A stretch of DNA of 64,000 nucleotides, from NCBI RefSeq assembly GCF_022354825.1, contig NZ_CP031168.1, forward strand, positions 62,001 through 126,000. Direction: 5' to 3'. Origin of the DNA: Paenibacillus sp. H1-7. Lineage in GTDB: Bacteria; Bacillota; Bacilli; Paenibacillales; NBRC-103111. The position numbers and the translations under genes are program-made. The notes beneath the pieces were generated by a model. It ran no database searches, had not been told where the DNA came from, and saw nothing but the letters and a program-made list of their open reading frames with translations. This document shows positions 41,596 to 50,404 of the stretch, piece by piece (position 1 is the first letter of the stretch; every line of letters starts with the position of its first letter).

Positions 41596-41918
41596 TTCGT
41601 GAAGAGCCGCATTCATGCTAACCATGATCTTTTTATGCCGGGAGGTGTCGTTCGCGACGATCGGTCAAGGAAATATCTGCATCGCAGCCATTGTTAAGTG
41701 CTGAATCAGTCCAAGGCATCTAGGCTATTGACCCGCATTCAACTCAAACCTTCTTCGTACTCTTACTCCATCCTGTACAATCATCCAGTAAAAACTCTGC
41801 TGCAACCGGAAAACAAAAGAGATGTTTCGTGAAAGCGCATTCAATTTTAGTGTGACGGTTATTGATGAATTCGTACTTTTAAGACCAGAAAAAACAATGG
41901 AACGCATGGAGGGATAAG

Positions 41919-43262
41919 ATGAATAAGAAATGGGGCGTATGGATGCTGGCGTTATCGCTGCTCCTCGTATCGCTGCCAGCCTGCAGCAGCGGACAATCCG
42001 GCCAGACCGCGAACAAGGACAATCAGCCGGCCAAAGCGGAGGAGCCTAAACCGACGGCTGCTCCCGAGCCCGTAACCTTGACGATGACCAACCATAAAAG
42101 CGTAGGCTTCACGGAGAAGGATTTCCAGACGTATTTCGCCGAGCCGGTCAAAAAGAAATATCCGCATATTACCCTGGAATACATTAAGCCGGAGAAAGGA
42201 ACGGAGCTGGAGGATCTTATCGCGGCAGGCAAGACACCCGATCTTATCTTTGCCAGCAACGGTTATTTCGCTTTGTTAAAGTCGCTGGATCTTATGCAGG
42301 ATTTGAACGAGTATGTCAAGAAATACAAGGTGGATTTATCGATTTACGATCAGGCGATTATGGATAAGATCCGGTCGATAGGAGACAAAGGAGAGCTGTA
42401 TTCGATCCCTTTTTCGCTTAACTACGGGATGCTCGTCTATAACAAGGACATTTTCGACAAGTTCGGCATCCCCTACCCGAAAGACATTATGAGCTTTGAA
42501 GACATACTGCCTCTCGCCCGCAAAATCAACCGTACGGAGGATGGAATCCAATACATCGGCTTTGAGCCGAATTACGGCGATACGATAGCCGGCCAATTGG
42601 GCGTTCTGGCCATCGACAGCAACGACACGCCGAATTTTGAATCGCCCGAATATAAGCGTGTATTCACCTTTTTGAAGCAGGTGTATGACATTCCGGGGCA
42701 AATCGGGCCGAACGGCAAATTTAACTGGGGCCGGAACGGCCTGATCAAAGACCGCAACGTCGCGATGTTTCTGGAATGGACGAACGATGCGGCGGCTCCT
42801 CTGGAGGAGGCGTCCAAAGCCGGCTTTACCAACTGGGATATCGCAGCGCTGCCGAATTTCCAGGATAAGCTCGGCAGCGGCAGGACCGTCGACTCCCATA
42901 TGACCTTCATATCCAAAACGAGCAAGCATAAAGAAGAAGCGTTCCAGGTACTGCTCGAGTCGGTGTCCAGGGAAACGCAAATGCTGGTCAGCGCGAACGC
43001 CCGAATCAGCTCCATACCGGATAAAGCGATACAGGCCAATTATGCCAAAAATTTTCCCAGCTACAACGGGAAGAACGTTCAGAACATCTTTTTGACGAAA
43101 ATGACGCCTTCCCCCAAATCGTCTGTATACGGCTCGAAGGCGTCCAGCATTATTAGAGACGAGCAAAAGAACATGGCTTTGGGCAATAAAGACGTGAACA
43201 CGGCCTTGAAGGATGCCCAGGAGAGGGCGCTCAAGAACGTGCAGGAGGAGAAGGGCAAGTAG
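41919..43262 (+). CDS. Extracellular solute-binding lipoprotein (sugar ABC type)
   Basis: A 447-residue family-1 solute-binding protein. The signal ends in LLVSLPAC (lipobox, Cys at about 22), followed by a Lys/Pro/Ala-rich linker and a two-lobe domain (AAGKTPDLIFASNGYFALLKSLDLMQDLNEY, SIPFSLNYGMLVYNKDIFDKFGIPYP, KDRNVAMFLEWTNDA). It probably captures a saccharide or phosphodiester. No permease or ATPase gene is adjacent, so it must share membrane components encoded elsewhere. GGAGGG precedes the ATG. It is cotranscribed with the GDPD-like gene 26 bp downstream. Confidence 0.88.
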   Translation: MNKKWGVWMLALSLLLVSLPACSSGQSGQTANKDNQPAKAEEPKPTAAPEPVTLTMTNHKSVGFTEKDFQTYFAEPVKKKYPHITLEYIKPEKGTELEDLIAAGKTPDLIFASNGYFALLKSLDLMQDLNEYVKKYKVDLSIYDQAIMDKIRSIGDKGELYSIPFSLNYGMLVYNKDIFDKFGIPYPKDIMSFEDILPLARKINRTEDGIQYIGFEPNYGDTIAGQLGVLAIDSNDTPNFESPEYKRVFTFLKQVYDIPGQIGPNGKFNWGRNGLIKDRNVAMFLEWTNDAAAPLEEASKAGFTNWDIAALPNFQDKLGSGRTVDSHMTFISKTSKHKEEAFQVLLESVSRETQMLVSANARISSIPDKAIQANYAKNFPSYNGKNVQNIFLTKMTPSPKSSVYGSKASSIIRDEQKNMALGNKDVNTALKDAQERALKNVQEEKGK

Positions 43263-43288
43263 AAGAACGGAAAAAGGAGCGGATGAAG

Positions 43289-44017
43289 ATGGGGACGCTG
43301 GCGTTTCCTATGATCGGAGCGCATACCGGATGCGATAATACGCCGTATAATACGGTAGAATCGTTCATGGAGGGCATCAGGCTCGGTGCCGATGTAATAG
43401 AAGTCGATTTGCGCGTCGCACGGGACGGCACTGTTGTTTTGCTGCATGACGATTCCCCGTATCTTCACGAATATGATTACGAGGATTTGAACAGCTTGCC
43501 CGTCAGATCGAGAATCAGTCCGCTGTATGAGCGGCTTGAAATCGTGCGGCTGGCGGATGTACTGCCCATAGCCAAACAGTACGGAGTGCAGTTGAATCTG
43601 GATTTGAAAACGACGGACGCGATAGAGCCGTGTATTCGGCTGGTCCGAGAGCACGAGATGGCCGGGCAGGTGTATATTACCGGAAGCAGCGACGGAATGA
43701 CAAGCCGTAACGGCGATTTTCGGGTAGTGTTCAATACGGCTACCAAGCTGACGCCGGAGGAGTCGGCGAACTATAGCTTATTTGCGGAAAAAGTGTGCAG
43801 AGAAGGTGTGGAGGGCCGGTATTACGGCTTGAATATGCACCATGCCACATGCCGCAGGGAGGTGATCGAGCTGGCTCACCGGAACGGTCTTGCGGTATGG
43901 GTGTACACCGTCAACGATCCTGATACGATGAAGCAGCTGATCGAATCCGGAGTCGATGCCATGACGACGAAGGAAGTATCCAGGTTGATCGCATTAAAAA
44001 ACCTTAGCTTGTCTTAG
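43289..44017 (+). CDS. Glycerophosphodiester phosphodiesterase-fold protein with altered active site
   Basis: 242 residues with a GDPD TIM barrel: GADVIEVDLRVARDGTVVLLHDDSPY (metal and catalytic segment), LNLDLKT, and a final HRNGLAVWVYTVNDPDTMKQLIESGVDAMTTKE. However, the usual N-terminal AHRG..PENT motif reads AHTGCDNTPYNT, so the Arg and the metal-binding Glu are replaced, and LNIEIK reads LNLDLK. Activity may be changed or lost. ATG 43289 is 9 nt after AAAGGAG. It lies downstream of the solute-binding gene and may act on the imported compound. Confidence 0.8.
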   Translation: MGTLAFPMIGAHTGCDNTPYNTVESFMEGIRLGADVIEVDLRVARDGTVVLLHDDSPYLHEYDYEDLNSLPVRSRISPLYERLEIVRLADVLPIAKQYGVQLNLDLKTTDAIEPCIRLVREHEMAGQVYITGSSDGMTSRNGDFRVVFNTATKLTPEESANYSLFAEKVCREGVEGRYYGLNMHHATCRREVIELAHRNGLAVWVYTVNDPDTMKQLIESGVDAMTTKEVSRLIALKNLSLS

Positions 44018-44214
44018 ACGATGGTTGTCTGCCCGAGTGGGCTGCCCGCCGATGAAGTGCATGGTTTAAATCCAAAGGCTCTTTGTGCGTTTCTTGCACA
44101 AAGGGTCTCTTTTATTGTAAACATGTGGAAATCCTGTTACAAATCAAGAAAAGTCCAAACAAAAAAAAGAAAAGTCCATTCCTCTGCAGCGCAATTCATG
44201 TGAAAATGAATCTC

Positions 44215-44233
44215 AGTGATAATGATTATCACT
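44215..44233 (+). promoter_or_regulatory. Fur box of the nitroreductase-ycl operon
   Basis: AGTGATAATGATTATCACT is a perfect 9-1-9 palindrome and a full match to the Fur 7-1-7 core TGATAAT-G-ATTATCA. It lies 56 bp upstream of the nitroreductase start. The remainder of 44018-44288 holds no gene. Confidence 0.92.
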
Positions 44234-44288
44234 TTCGATTAGATCATACGATGCAGGCAAGTGATAAGAAAACAGGGGGAAATGTAGC

Positions 44289-44858
44289 ATGGAATTGGCC
44301 CGGTTGATTAAAGAAAGACGTTCTGTCCATCAATTCGAGGACCGTCCTGTCGATATCGAGCTTGTGCAGGAGCTTCTCGATACGGCGGTATGGGTTCCTA
44401 ATCATAAAATGACTCAGCCGTGGCGGTTTGTTATCGTCCATGGAGAAGGCCGCAAAAGACTGGCGGACGCTGCCAGCGCCTTTGCTGCTAAGCGGGAGAG
44501 CAATCCTGAGAAAAGCCAGGAGCTTGCCGAGAAGTTTTACAACCGGTTCACCTCGGTGCCGATGTTCATTGCCATAGTAATGAAAGAAAATACGCAGCCT
44601 GTCGTATGGGAAGAAGACTACGCCTCGGTCAGCTGCATTGTGCAAAACTTCAGCCTGCTGGCGTGGGAGCAAGGGCTCGGGCTTGTATGGGAGACGTATC
44701 CGCTGCTCCATGTGCAGGCGTTCCGGGACGCTTACGGCGTCGGACCCGGCGAAAAAATCGTCGGAAGCCTCCATCTGGGCTATCCGGGCAAGGTGTCGGC
44801 GCCTCAGCCGAGAATACCGGCAGCCGAGCTGACTACGATTATTAATCAGGCCAACTAG
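44289..44858 (+). CDS. Nitroreductase-family FMN oxidoreductase in an iron-uptake operon
   Basis: A 189-residue nitroreductase-fold protein: RLIKERRSVHQFEDRPVD with the FMN-binding Arg-Arg-Ser, AVWVPNHKMTQPWRFVIVHG, SCIVQNFSLLAWEQGLGLVWE and GEKIVGSLHLGYPG. It is the first gene after the Fur box and 10 bp before the ferric-siderophore permeases. A role as a reductase releasing iron from the imported siderophore, or as an iron-stress reductase, is inferred from context. GGGGGA lies upstream of the ATG. Confidence 0.85.
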   Translation: MELARLIKERRSVHQFEDRPVDIELVQELLDTAVWVPNHKMTQPWRFVIVHGEGRKRLADAASAFAAKRESNPEKSQELAEKFYNRFTSVPMFIAIVMKENTQPVVWEEDYASVSCIVQNFSLLAWEQGLGLVWETYPLLHVQAFRDAYGVGPGEKIVGSLHLGYPGKVSAPQPRIPAAELTTIINQAN

Positions 44859-44868
44859 GTGAAATGAC

Positions 44869-45822
44869 GTGAAATTAAGATATTTGGTTGTCCTGCTTAT
44901 CGTGCTATCGATCGCCTCTATATTCATAGGGGTCAAAGAGATCAAACCGTGGGAGCTGTTCAAGCTGACCGAAGACCAGCTGCAGGTGCTGTTCATCAGC
45001 CGCTTCCCGCGCTTGATCAGCATCATTATTGCCGGCGTCAGCATGGGCGTCGTCGGACTGATCATGCAGCAGCTCAGCCGCAACAAGTTCGTTTCTCCTA
45101 CGACGGGAGGCACCGACGATTCCGCCCGTTTGGGCATTCTCGTTTCGCTGCTGCTGTTCACCTCCGCGACGCCGATGCAGAAGATGCTGGTCGCTTTCGT
45201 GTTCGCTCTGCTCGGCACGTTTGTCTTTATGAAAATTCTCGACAAGGTGAAATATAAAGATGCCATTTTTATCCCGCTCGTCGGGTTGATGTTCGGAGGC
45301 ATCATTTCATCGTTCTCCACCTTTTTTGCTTACAAGTACGATTTGATTCAAAATCTTTCGTCCTGGCTGCAGGGGAATTTCGCTCTGACGATGAAAGGCC
45401 GCTATGAGCTGCTGTACTTGAGCATACCGGTCGTTATTATCGCCTATTTGTATGCCAACAAATTTACGATTGCCGGGATGGGGGAGGAGTTCTCCGTCAA
45501 CCTCGGGCTGAATTACAAAAAAGTCGTCAACCTTGGTCTCGTCATCGTAGCTCTTGTATCCTCCGTCGTGATGCTGACGGTAGGGACGATTCCTTTTCTC
45601 GGGCTGATCATCCCTAATATCGTCACCTTGTACCACGGCGATAATTTGAAGAAAAACCTTCCGCATACCGCCTTGCTGGGGGCTGTATTCGTCATGTTCT
45701 GCGATATTTTGGGCCGGGTGATCATCTACCCGTTCGAAATTCCAATCGGCCTAACGGTCGGAGTGCTCGGAAGCGGTATTTTTCTTTACTTACTGTTGAG
45801 GAGAAAGGCTTATGACTTATAA
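44869..45822 (+). CDS. yclN: Petrobactin-type siderophore ABC permease YclN
   Basis: A 317-residue FecCD permease, closely similar to B. subtilis YclN throughout: VLLIVLSIASIFIGVKEI, RFPRLISIIIAGVSMGVVGLIMQQLSRNKFVSPTT, WLQGNFALTMKGRYELLYLSIP and PFLGLIIPNIVTLYHGDNLK. YclNOPQ imports petrobactin and its photoproduct in B. subtilis. A GTG start with AGGTGA upstream is used. It overlaps the next gene by 11 bp. Confidence 0.9.
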   Translation: MKLRYLVVLLIVLSIASIFIGVKEIKPWELFKLTEDQLQVLFISRFPRLISIIIAGVSMGVVGLIMQQLSRNKFVSPTTGGTDDSARLGILVSLLLFTSATPMQKMLVAFVFALLGTFVFMKILDKVKYKDAIFIPLVGLMFGGIISSFSTFFAYKYDLIQNLSSWLQGNFALTMKGRYELLYLSIPVVIIAYLYANKFTIAGMGEEFSVNLGLNYKKVVNLGLVIVALVSSVVMLTVGTIPFLGLIIPNIVTLYHGDNLKKNLPHTALLGAVFVMFCDILGRVIIYPFEIPIGLTVGVLGSGIFLYLLLRRKAYDL

Positions 45823-46759
45823 AGCAAAAATCGCATCGTTATCCGTTGTCGCCCTGGCGCTTATCGCCCTCTTCGTATTCATTCAAGTCGGCGACAATTG
45901 GAGCTATATTCTGCCTCGCCGAGGCTGGAAAGTGTTGTCTATCGTGCTGACCGGCGCCTGTATCGCCTTTTCCACCGTCATCTTCCAGACGATCTCGAAC
46001 AACCGGATCCTGACGCCGAACATCATCGGGCTCGATTCGATGTACATGCTGGCGCAGACTGCCGTCGTCTATGCCTTCGGCTCGACTACGAAGCTGCTGG
46101 TCGACAACAATATCAACTTCGCCATGACGCTCGTTCTGATGATGCTGTTTGCCGGGCTGCTGTACAAGGTGATGTTCAAGCGCGAAGGGAACAATCTGTA
46201 TTTTCTGCTGCTGATCGGGATTGTGCTCGGGACGCTGCTCGGAAGCTTGACGACGTTCATGCAGGTGCTGATCGATCCGAACGAGTTCCTCGTCCTGCAG
46301 GGCAAAATGTTCGCCAGCTACAACAAGGTGCAAGGCCAGCTGACGACGATATGCTGCGTGGTCATTGTTTTGATCGCGGTCTATTATTCCCGGTTCGCGA
46401 AATATATGGATGTGCTGTCGTTAGGCAAGGATCAGGCGATCAATCTCGGCGTCAATTATCATTTTGTCGTCAAACGGCTGCTGATCATCATTGCCGCACT
46501 CATTTCCGTAGCGACCGCGCTGGTAGGACCGATTACGTTCCTCGGCCTGCTCGTGGCCAACGTCACCTATCAATTTATGAAAACGTACCGGCACGCCGTA
46601 CTGATTCCCGCGTCGATTCTCATCAGCATTATTGCATTGGTCGGCGGGCAGATGATCGTCGAGAGAGTATTTACGTTCACCACCACGCTCAGCGTCATCA
46701 TCAATTTGATCGGCGGCATTTACTTTCTATATCTTCTGTTGAGGGAGAACAAATCATGA
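45812..46759 (+). CDS. yclO: Petrobactin-type siderophore ABC permease YclO
   Basis: A 315-residue FecCD permease, YclO-like. Motifs: GWKVLSIVLTGACIAFSTVIFQTISNNRILTPNIIGLDSMY, VLQGKMFASYNKVQGQL and GPITFLGLLVANVTYQFMKTYRHAVLIPAS (coupling helix). It pairs with the preceding permease. AGGAGAAAGG lies just upstream of the ATG. It overlaps the next gene by 4 bp. Confidence 0.9.
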   Translation: MTYKAKIASLSVVALALIALFVFIQVGDNWSYILPRRGWKVLSIVLTGACIAFSTVIFQTISNNRILTPNIIGLDSMYMLAQTAVVYAFGSTTKLLVDNNINFAMTLVLMMLFAGLLYKVMFKREGNNLYFLLLIGIVLGTLLGSLTTFMQVLIDPNEFLVLQGKMFASYNKVQGQLTTICCVVIVLIAVYYSRFAKYMDVLSLGKDQAINLGVNYHFVVKRLLIIIAALISVATALVGPITFLGLLVANVTYQFMKTYRHAVLIPASILISIIALVGGQMIVERVFTFTTTLSVIINLIGGIYFLYLLLRENKS

Positions 46760-47514
46760 TTGAAGTCAGGCAACTATCCAAAGCATACGGAGGCAAGCCG
46801 GTCGTAGAGAACGTGTCGCTGCAAATCGGCAAGGGGAAAATCACTTCCTTCATCGGACCTAACGGGGCCGGTAAAAGCACGCTGCTGTCCATGATCAGCC
46901 GTATTACGGCCAAAGATGCTGGAGAGGTTTACATCGACGGCAAGGAGATCGGGCAGTGCAAAAGCACGGATTTGGCGAAGCAAATCTCGATCCTGAAGCA
47001 GTCCAATCATATCAATGTCCGGCTCACGGTCCGGGAGCTCGTCTCGTTCGGACGGTTCCCTTATTCCCAAGGAAAGCTCACTCCGGAGGACTGGAAGCAT
47101 GTCGATGAAGCGATTCAATATATGGAGCTTGGCGACATGCAGCACAAATATTTGGACCAATTGAGCGGAGGGCAAAATCAGCGGGCGTACATCGCCATGG
47201 TCATTGCGCAAAATACCGAATACGTGCTGCTGGATGAGCCGTTGAACAATCTCGATATGCGCCATTCCGTGCAAATTATGAAGGTGCTGCGACGCCTGGT
47301 CGACGAGCTCGGCAAGACGGTGGTCATCGTCATCCACGATATTAACTTCGCCTCCTGTTACTCCGACTATATCGTCGCGCTGAAGAACGGGAAGGTTGTG
47401 AAGGAAGGACCAACCGATCAGATCATCGAATCCGCCGTTCTGCGGGAGGTTTACGATATGGACATCCCGATCGAGACGATCAACGGCAACAAAATTTGCG
47501 TTTACTTCAGCTGA
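46756..47514 (+). CDS. yclP: Siderophore ABC transporter ATPase YclP
   Basis: A 252-residue ABC ATPase: Walker A GPNGAGKST (about 35-43), Q-loop LKQSNHINVRLTVRELVSFGRFPYSQG, signature LSGGQNQRAYIAM, Walker B VLLDEPLNNLD and H-loop VIHDINFAS. It drives YclNO. It begins with the ATGA overlap typical of a tight operon. A longer frame reading upstream across yclO is an artefact. Confidence 0.92.
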   Translation: MIEVRQLSKAYGGKPVVENVSLQIGKGKITSFIGPNGAGKSTLLSMISRITAKDAGEVYIDGKEIGQCKSTDLAKQISILKQSNHINVRLTVRELVSFGRFPYSQGKLTPEDWKHVDEAIQYMELGDMQHKYLDQLSGGQNQRAYIAMVIAQNTEYVLLDEPLNNLDMRHSVQIMKVLRRLVDELGKTVVIVIHDINFASCYSDYIVALKNGKVVKEGPTDQIIESAVLREVYDMDIPIETINGNKICVYFS

Positions 47515-47614
47515 GCTAAATAGAGTCCTGGTTTATAGAAATTATTTGGTGGTTTGTTTGTGACAAGCTGCCGTTCAAATAATTACTTTTCAAAAAACTA
47601 AAGAGGTGGTTAAC

Positions 47615-48607
47615 ATGAAAAAAAGTTTACCTATGCTTATGCTGATGATTTGTTTGGCGGTATTCGCTGCAGCTTGCGGCACTACAGGCTCGAGCTCGAA
47701 TGGTGCGGCTCCTGCAGCAGGAAGCGGCGGCGGACAGACGGCAACACCGGCACCGGCGTCCAATGAAGAGCTGACCTTCAAGCATCAATTGGGTGAGACC
47801 AAAGTAAAGAAAAACCCCAAAAAAGTCATCGTATTCGATTTCGGCGCATTGGACACGCTGGATAAGCTGGGCGTGGAAGTAACGGGCGTCGCTCAAAAGA
47901 ACCTGCCTCCTTACTTAGCGAAATATAAAGATGCGAAGTACCAAAACATCGGAACGCTGCAGGAGCCGGATTACGAGAAAATCAGCTCCATCAAACCGGA
48001 CTTGATCCTCATTTCCGGAAGACAGTCGGCTGCATACCCTGAGCTCAGCAAGTTGGCTCCGACCTTGTACGTTGGCGTAGACAACAAAAACTTCATGGAT
48101 TCGTTCAAAACCAACATGAAAATGATCGGTCAAATTTTCGGCAAGGAATCCGTTGTCGATGCGGAAGTAGCGAAAATCGAGCAATCGATCAAGGACGTAA
48201 AAGCGAAGGTTGCGGCATCCAACAAAAACGCTCTGGTTATCTTGGCTAACGACGGCACGATCAGCGCCTACGGACCAGGCTCCCGATTCGGCTTGATCCA
48301 CGACGTGCTGGGAATCCCTGCGGTTGAGAAAAACCTGGAAGTGTCCACTCACGGACAAAGCATTTCCTTCGAATTTATTGCCGAGAAAAATCCGGAGTAC
48401 TTGTTCGTAGTAGACCGCGGTGCTGCGGTTGGCGGCGAAGCCAAAACAGGCGCGAAAGCGTTGGTAGAAAACGAGCTGGTTAAGAAGACTAAAGCGTATG
48501 TGAACAAAAATATCGTCTACCTGGATCAAAACTACTGGTACTTGTCCGGCGGCGGCCTTGTTTCCGTAGCGGAGATGGTTGGCGAAGTGGCAAAGGCTTA
48601 TAAATAA
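47615..48607 (+). CDS. yclQ: Siderophore-binding lipoprotein YclQ
   Basis: A 330-residue binding protein with lipobox AVFAAAC (Cys about 20), a Gly/Ala/Pro/Ser linker and the FhuD-type domain (KKNPKKVIVFDFGALDTLDKLGVEVTGVA, SIKPDLILISGRQSAAYPEL, VDRGAAVGGEAKTG). It is similar to B. subtilis YclQ, the petrobactin receptor. The ATG at 47615 follows AGAGGTGG. The 100-bp gap after yclP has no visible terminator, so the gene may be cotranscribed or have its own promoter. Confidence 0.9.
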   Translation: MKKSLPMLMLMICLAVFAAACGTTGSSSNGAAPAAGSGGGQTATPAPASNEELTFKHQLGETKVKKNPKKVIVFDFGALDTLDKLGVEVTGVAQKNLPPYLAKYKDAKYQNIGTLQEPDYEKISSIKPDLILISGRQSAAYPELSKLAPTLYVGVDNKNFMDSFKTNMKMIGQIFGKESVVDAEVAKIEQSIKDVKAKVAASNKNALVILANDGTISAYGPGSRFGLIHDVLGIPAVEKNLEVSTHGQSISFEFIAEKNPEYLFVVDRGAAVGGEAKTGAKALVENELVKKTKAYVNKNIVYLDQNYWYLSGGGLVSVAEMVGEVAKAYK

Positions 48608-48641
48608 GACGTAGGTTTCGTTCCACGTGAAGCAAAATGTG

Positions 48642-48672
48642 AAGCCCGTCCCTTAATGGGGGCGGGCTTTTT
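48642..48672. terminator. Rho-independent terminator
   Basis: AAGCCCG-TCCC (48642-48652) pairs with GGG-GGCGGGCTT, then T run. It is the end of the ycl operon. Confidence 0.88.
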
Positions 48673-48685
48673 GCGCAATGTGCGG

Positions 48686-49402
48686 CTACTGCTCCGCAGC
48701 AAACGGGGGATGAGCAGCCGGGCGTTTGAAAAAGCCGATCAAGCGGTCGTTGTGCGGAACAACCGAGACGAGCTCCCAGCCGTTGCGACCCCAAGGAGCC
48801 AACGCCGGGTCGAGGCCGGCGGCACGCTGCGCCTGACTGGAACGGATATAGTCACCGAGGCCGGTGTCCGTTGCATACTCCCATTGCTGCAAGCTGTCGG
48901 CGCTTCGATCCTGGTATCCGCCCGAGGCATAACGGTTCGTGCGTACAGCGGCGTAGGTAATGGCGGTCACTATGGCTTCGCGCTCTGTTTCTTCCAGAGC
49001 GAAGAACGCAGGAGCTTGCGGAAGGCGGAAGCGGGCATGGGAGTGGTACAATTGCAGCACAGCGGTACCAAGCGGACCGCTTTCCGGCCGTTCGATCACA
49101 TACCAGGCACAGCGCTCCCGTTCCTCGGGCGGCCCCCAATTTTCTATGGAATCGGCATAATGGAACCCGGACTTCATTCCGTAGCCTGCTCCGCGGATTT
49201 GCTCGCATAAGGGGGTCACCAGCTTCTGGACGTAAGCTCCATAAGCCCGGTCGCCGTATTCTGCGAACATTCGCGTCAGCTCCTCTTCATTATCGTGCCA
49301 TACCTCATCCCATAATTCCGATAATGCTTCATTCAAATGTTTGACCAGAGTTTGGATGGTGAGCTTTTGGTTGTTTTCAAGAGCTTCTTGCAAAGGTTTC
49401 AT
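48686..49402 (-). CDS. Hypothetical protein (DUF6022-like), TetR-controlled
   Basis: A 238-residue soluble protein. The N-terminal half is helical (LVKHLNEALSELWDEVWHDNEEELTRMF); the C-terminus (QQWEYATDTGLGDYIRSS..GWELVSVVPHNDRLIGFFKRP) resembles DUF4177-like small domains. Close relatives in Paenibacillus are, to my recollection, called DUF6022. The function is unknown. AGGAGG is 8 nt before the ATG. It is divergent from a TetR gene across tandem operators. Confidence 0.72.
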   Translation of the reverse strand: MKPLQEALENNQKLTIQTLVKHLNEALSELWDEVWHDNEEELTRMFAEYGDRAYGAYVQKLVTPLCEQIRGAGYGMKSGFHYADSIENWGPPEERERCAWYVIERPESGPLGTAVLQLYHSHARFRLPQAPAFFALEETEREAIVTAITYAAVRTNRYASGGYQDRSADSLQQWEYATDTGLGDYIRSSQAQRAAGLDPALAPWGRNGWELVSVVPHNDRLIGFFKRPAAHPPFAAEQ

Positions 49403-49421
49403 TGGATATACCTCCTATTAA

Positions 49422-49455
49422 TCTAATGGTGTTAGAATAATCTAATGGTATTAGA
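49422..49455. promoter_or_regulatory. Tandem TetR operators
   Basis: TCTAATGGTGTTAGA (49422-49436) and TCTAATGGTATTAGA (49441-49455) are 5-5-5 palindromes in a 19-bp tandem repeat, each followed by ATAA. A TATACT (49470-49475) downstream may be the -10 of the TetR gene. Binding would control both divergent genes. Confidence 0.82.
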
Positions 49456-49498
49456 ATAATTGCTTATGGTATACTTGTCAAGAGAAGGGAGTAGAGCT

Positions 49499-50209
49499 AT
49501 GGCTAGAAGAAGGACTTATCCGCAGAACGATACCGCTAGTACAGCGGGGGAGCCGGGGCACACGCCCTTGGAGCGTGCGCGAATTATCCAGACCGCGCTC
49601 CGGCTGTTGGACGAATCCGGGTTCAAAGAGCTGAGCATGCGGAAAATTGCGGATGCCTTGGGTGTGAAGACCGCTTCCTTGTACTACCACGTGAAAGATA
49701 AAGATCAGCTGCTTCAGCTGCTTGCCGATACATTGAGCGATCAAATGGCCGAACCTGACTCGGCGCTTCCTTGGCGCGAACAGCTGGTCCAATGGTCGGG
49801 CGCTTTTCTAACGGCCCTGCGCGGCTGCAGGGATGCGCCAGACATTTTCCAGGCGACCATCGCCATGGGATATGGCCGATTGACCCAGATCGAACGGTTG
49901 TTTCACATTTTGGCAGCAGCCGGTTTCCGGGACGAGCATATTCCTTGGATGGCTTCCATCCTGAAAAATTATGTGATTGGCTTCGCTGCGGACGAAGCCC
50001 GCCTAAAGGCTTTGACCGGTCCCGAGGACGGCGGGATGGAGCAGAGGGATGGAAGCTATACAGAAGCCTACCGTTCGCTGCCGGAGGACCGGTTCCCTAA
50101 TATGATCCGTCTTGCCGTCTACACGACGAGGCCGAACGGAGATGAGGAGTTTCAGTTCGGACTGGAAGCTCTGATGGACGGCTTTGAAGCAAAGGCCGGG
50201 AAAGTGTAA
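49499..50209 (+). CDS. TetR-family regulator
   Basis: 236 residues: HTH at about 22-67 (LERARIIQTALRLLDESGFKELSMRKIADALGVKTASLYYHVKDKDQLLQLLAD), TetR-C type ligand domain after it. The ATG at 49499 follows AGAAGGGAG; the upstream in-frame start at 49460 lies next to the operators and is rejected. It probably represses itself and the divergent hypothetical gene. Confidence 0.88.
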   Translation: MARRRTYPQNDTASTAGEPGHTPLERARIIQTALRLLDESGFKELSMRKIADALGVKTASLYYHVKDKDQLLQLLADTLSDQMAEPDSALPWREQLVQWSGAFLTALRGCRDAPDIFQATIAMGYGRLTQIERLFHILAAAGFRDEHIPWMASILKNYVIGFAADEARLKALTGPEDGGMEQRDGSYTEAYRSLPEDRFPNMIRLAVYTTRPNGDEEFQFGLEALMDGFEAKAGKV

Positions 50210-50282
50210 GCTATGTTCCTCCAAGACCGCACCGCGTACGGCGTGTTCATCATTCCCAGGACAGAACGGTCCGGACAACAAC

Positions 50283-50338
50283 AAAGCACCCTTGAACCAG
50301 CTGCCTATATTGCCTGTGCAGGGTTTCAGGGGTGCTTT
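50283..50338. terminator. Bidirectional terminator between convergent genes
   Basis: AAAGCACC (50283-50290) pairs with GGTGCTTT (50331-50338), extended by CTTGAA-type and GCTGC/GCAG inner pairs. Confidence 0.78.
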
Positions 50339-50404
50339 CCGTTGGTTCATGTCATATATGAGATGATGATGGGATAGCAGGGTAGGGCAGGTCAAGTCAA
50401 GGGC

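Noticed and set aside
44244..45320. Minus-strand open frame across the nitroreductase and yclN
   Set aside because: Antisense to two well-supported genes, with low-complexity translation.
45898..46755. Possible N-terminal extension of the YclP ATPase
   Set aside because: The extension is an out-of-frame reading of yclO. The ATPase starts normally at 46756 with an ATGA overlap.
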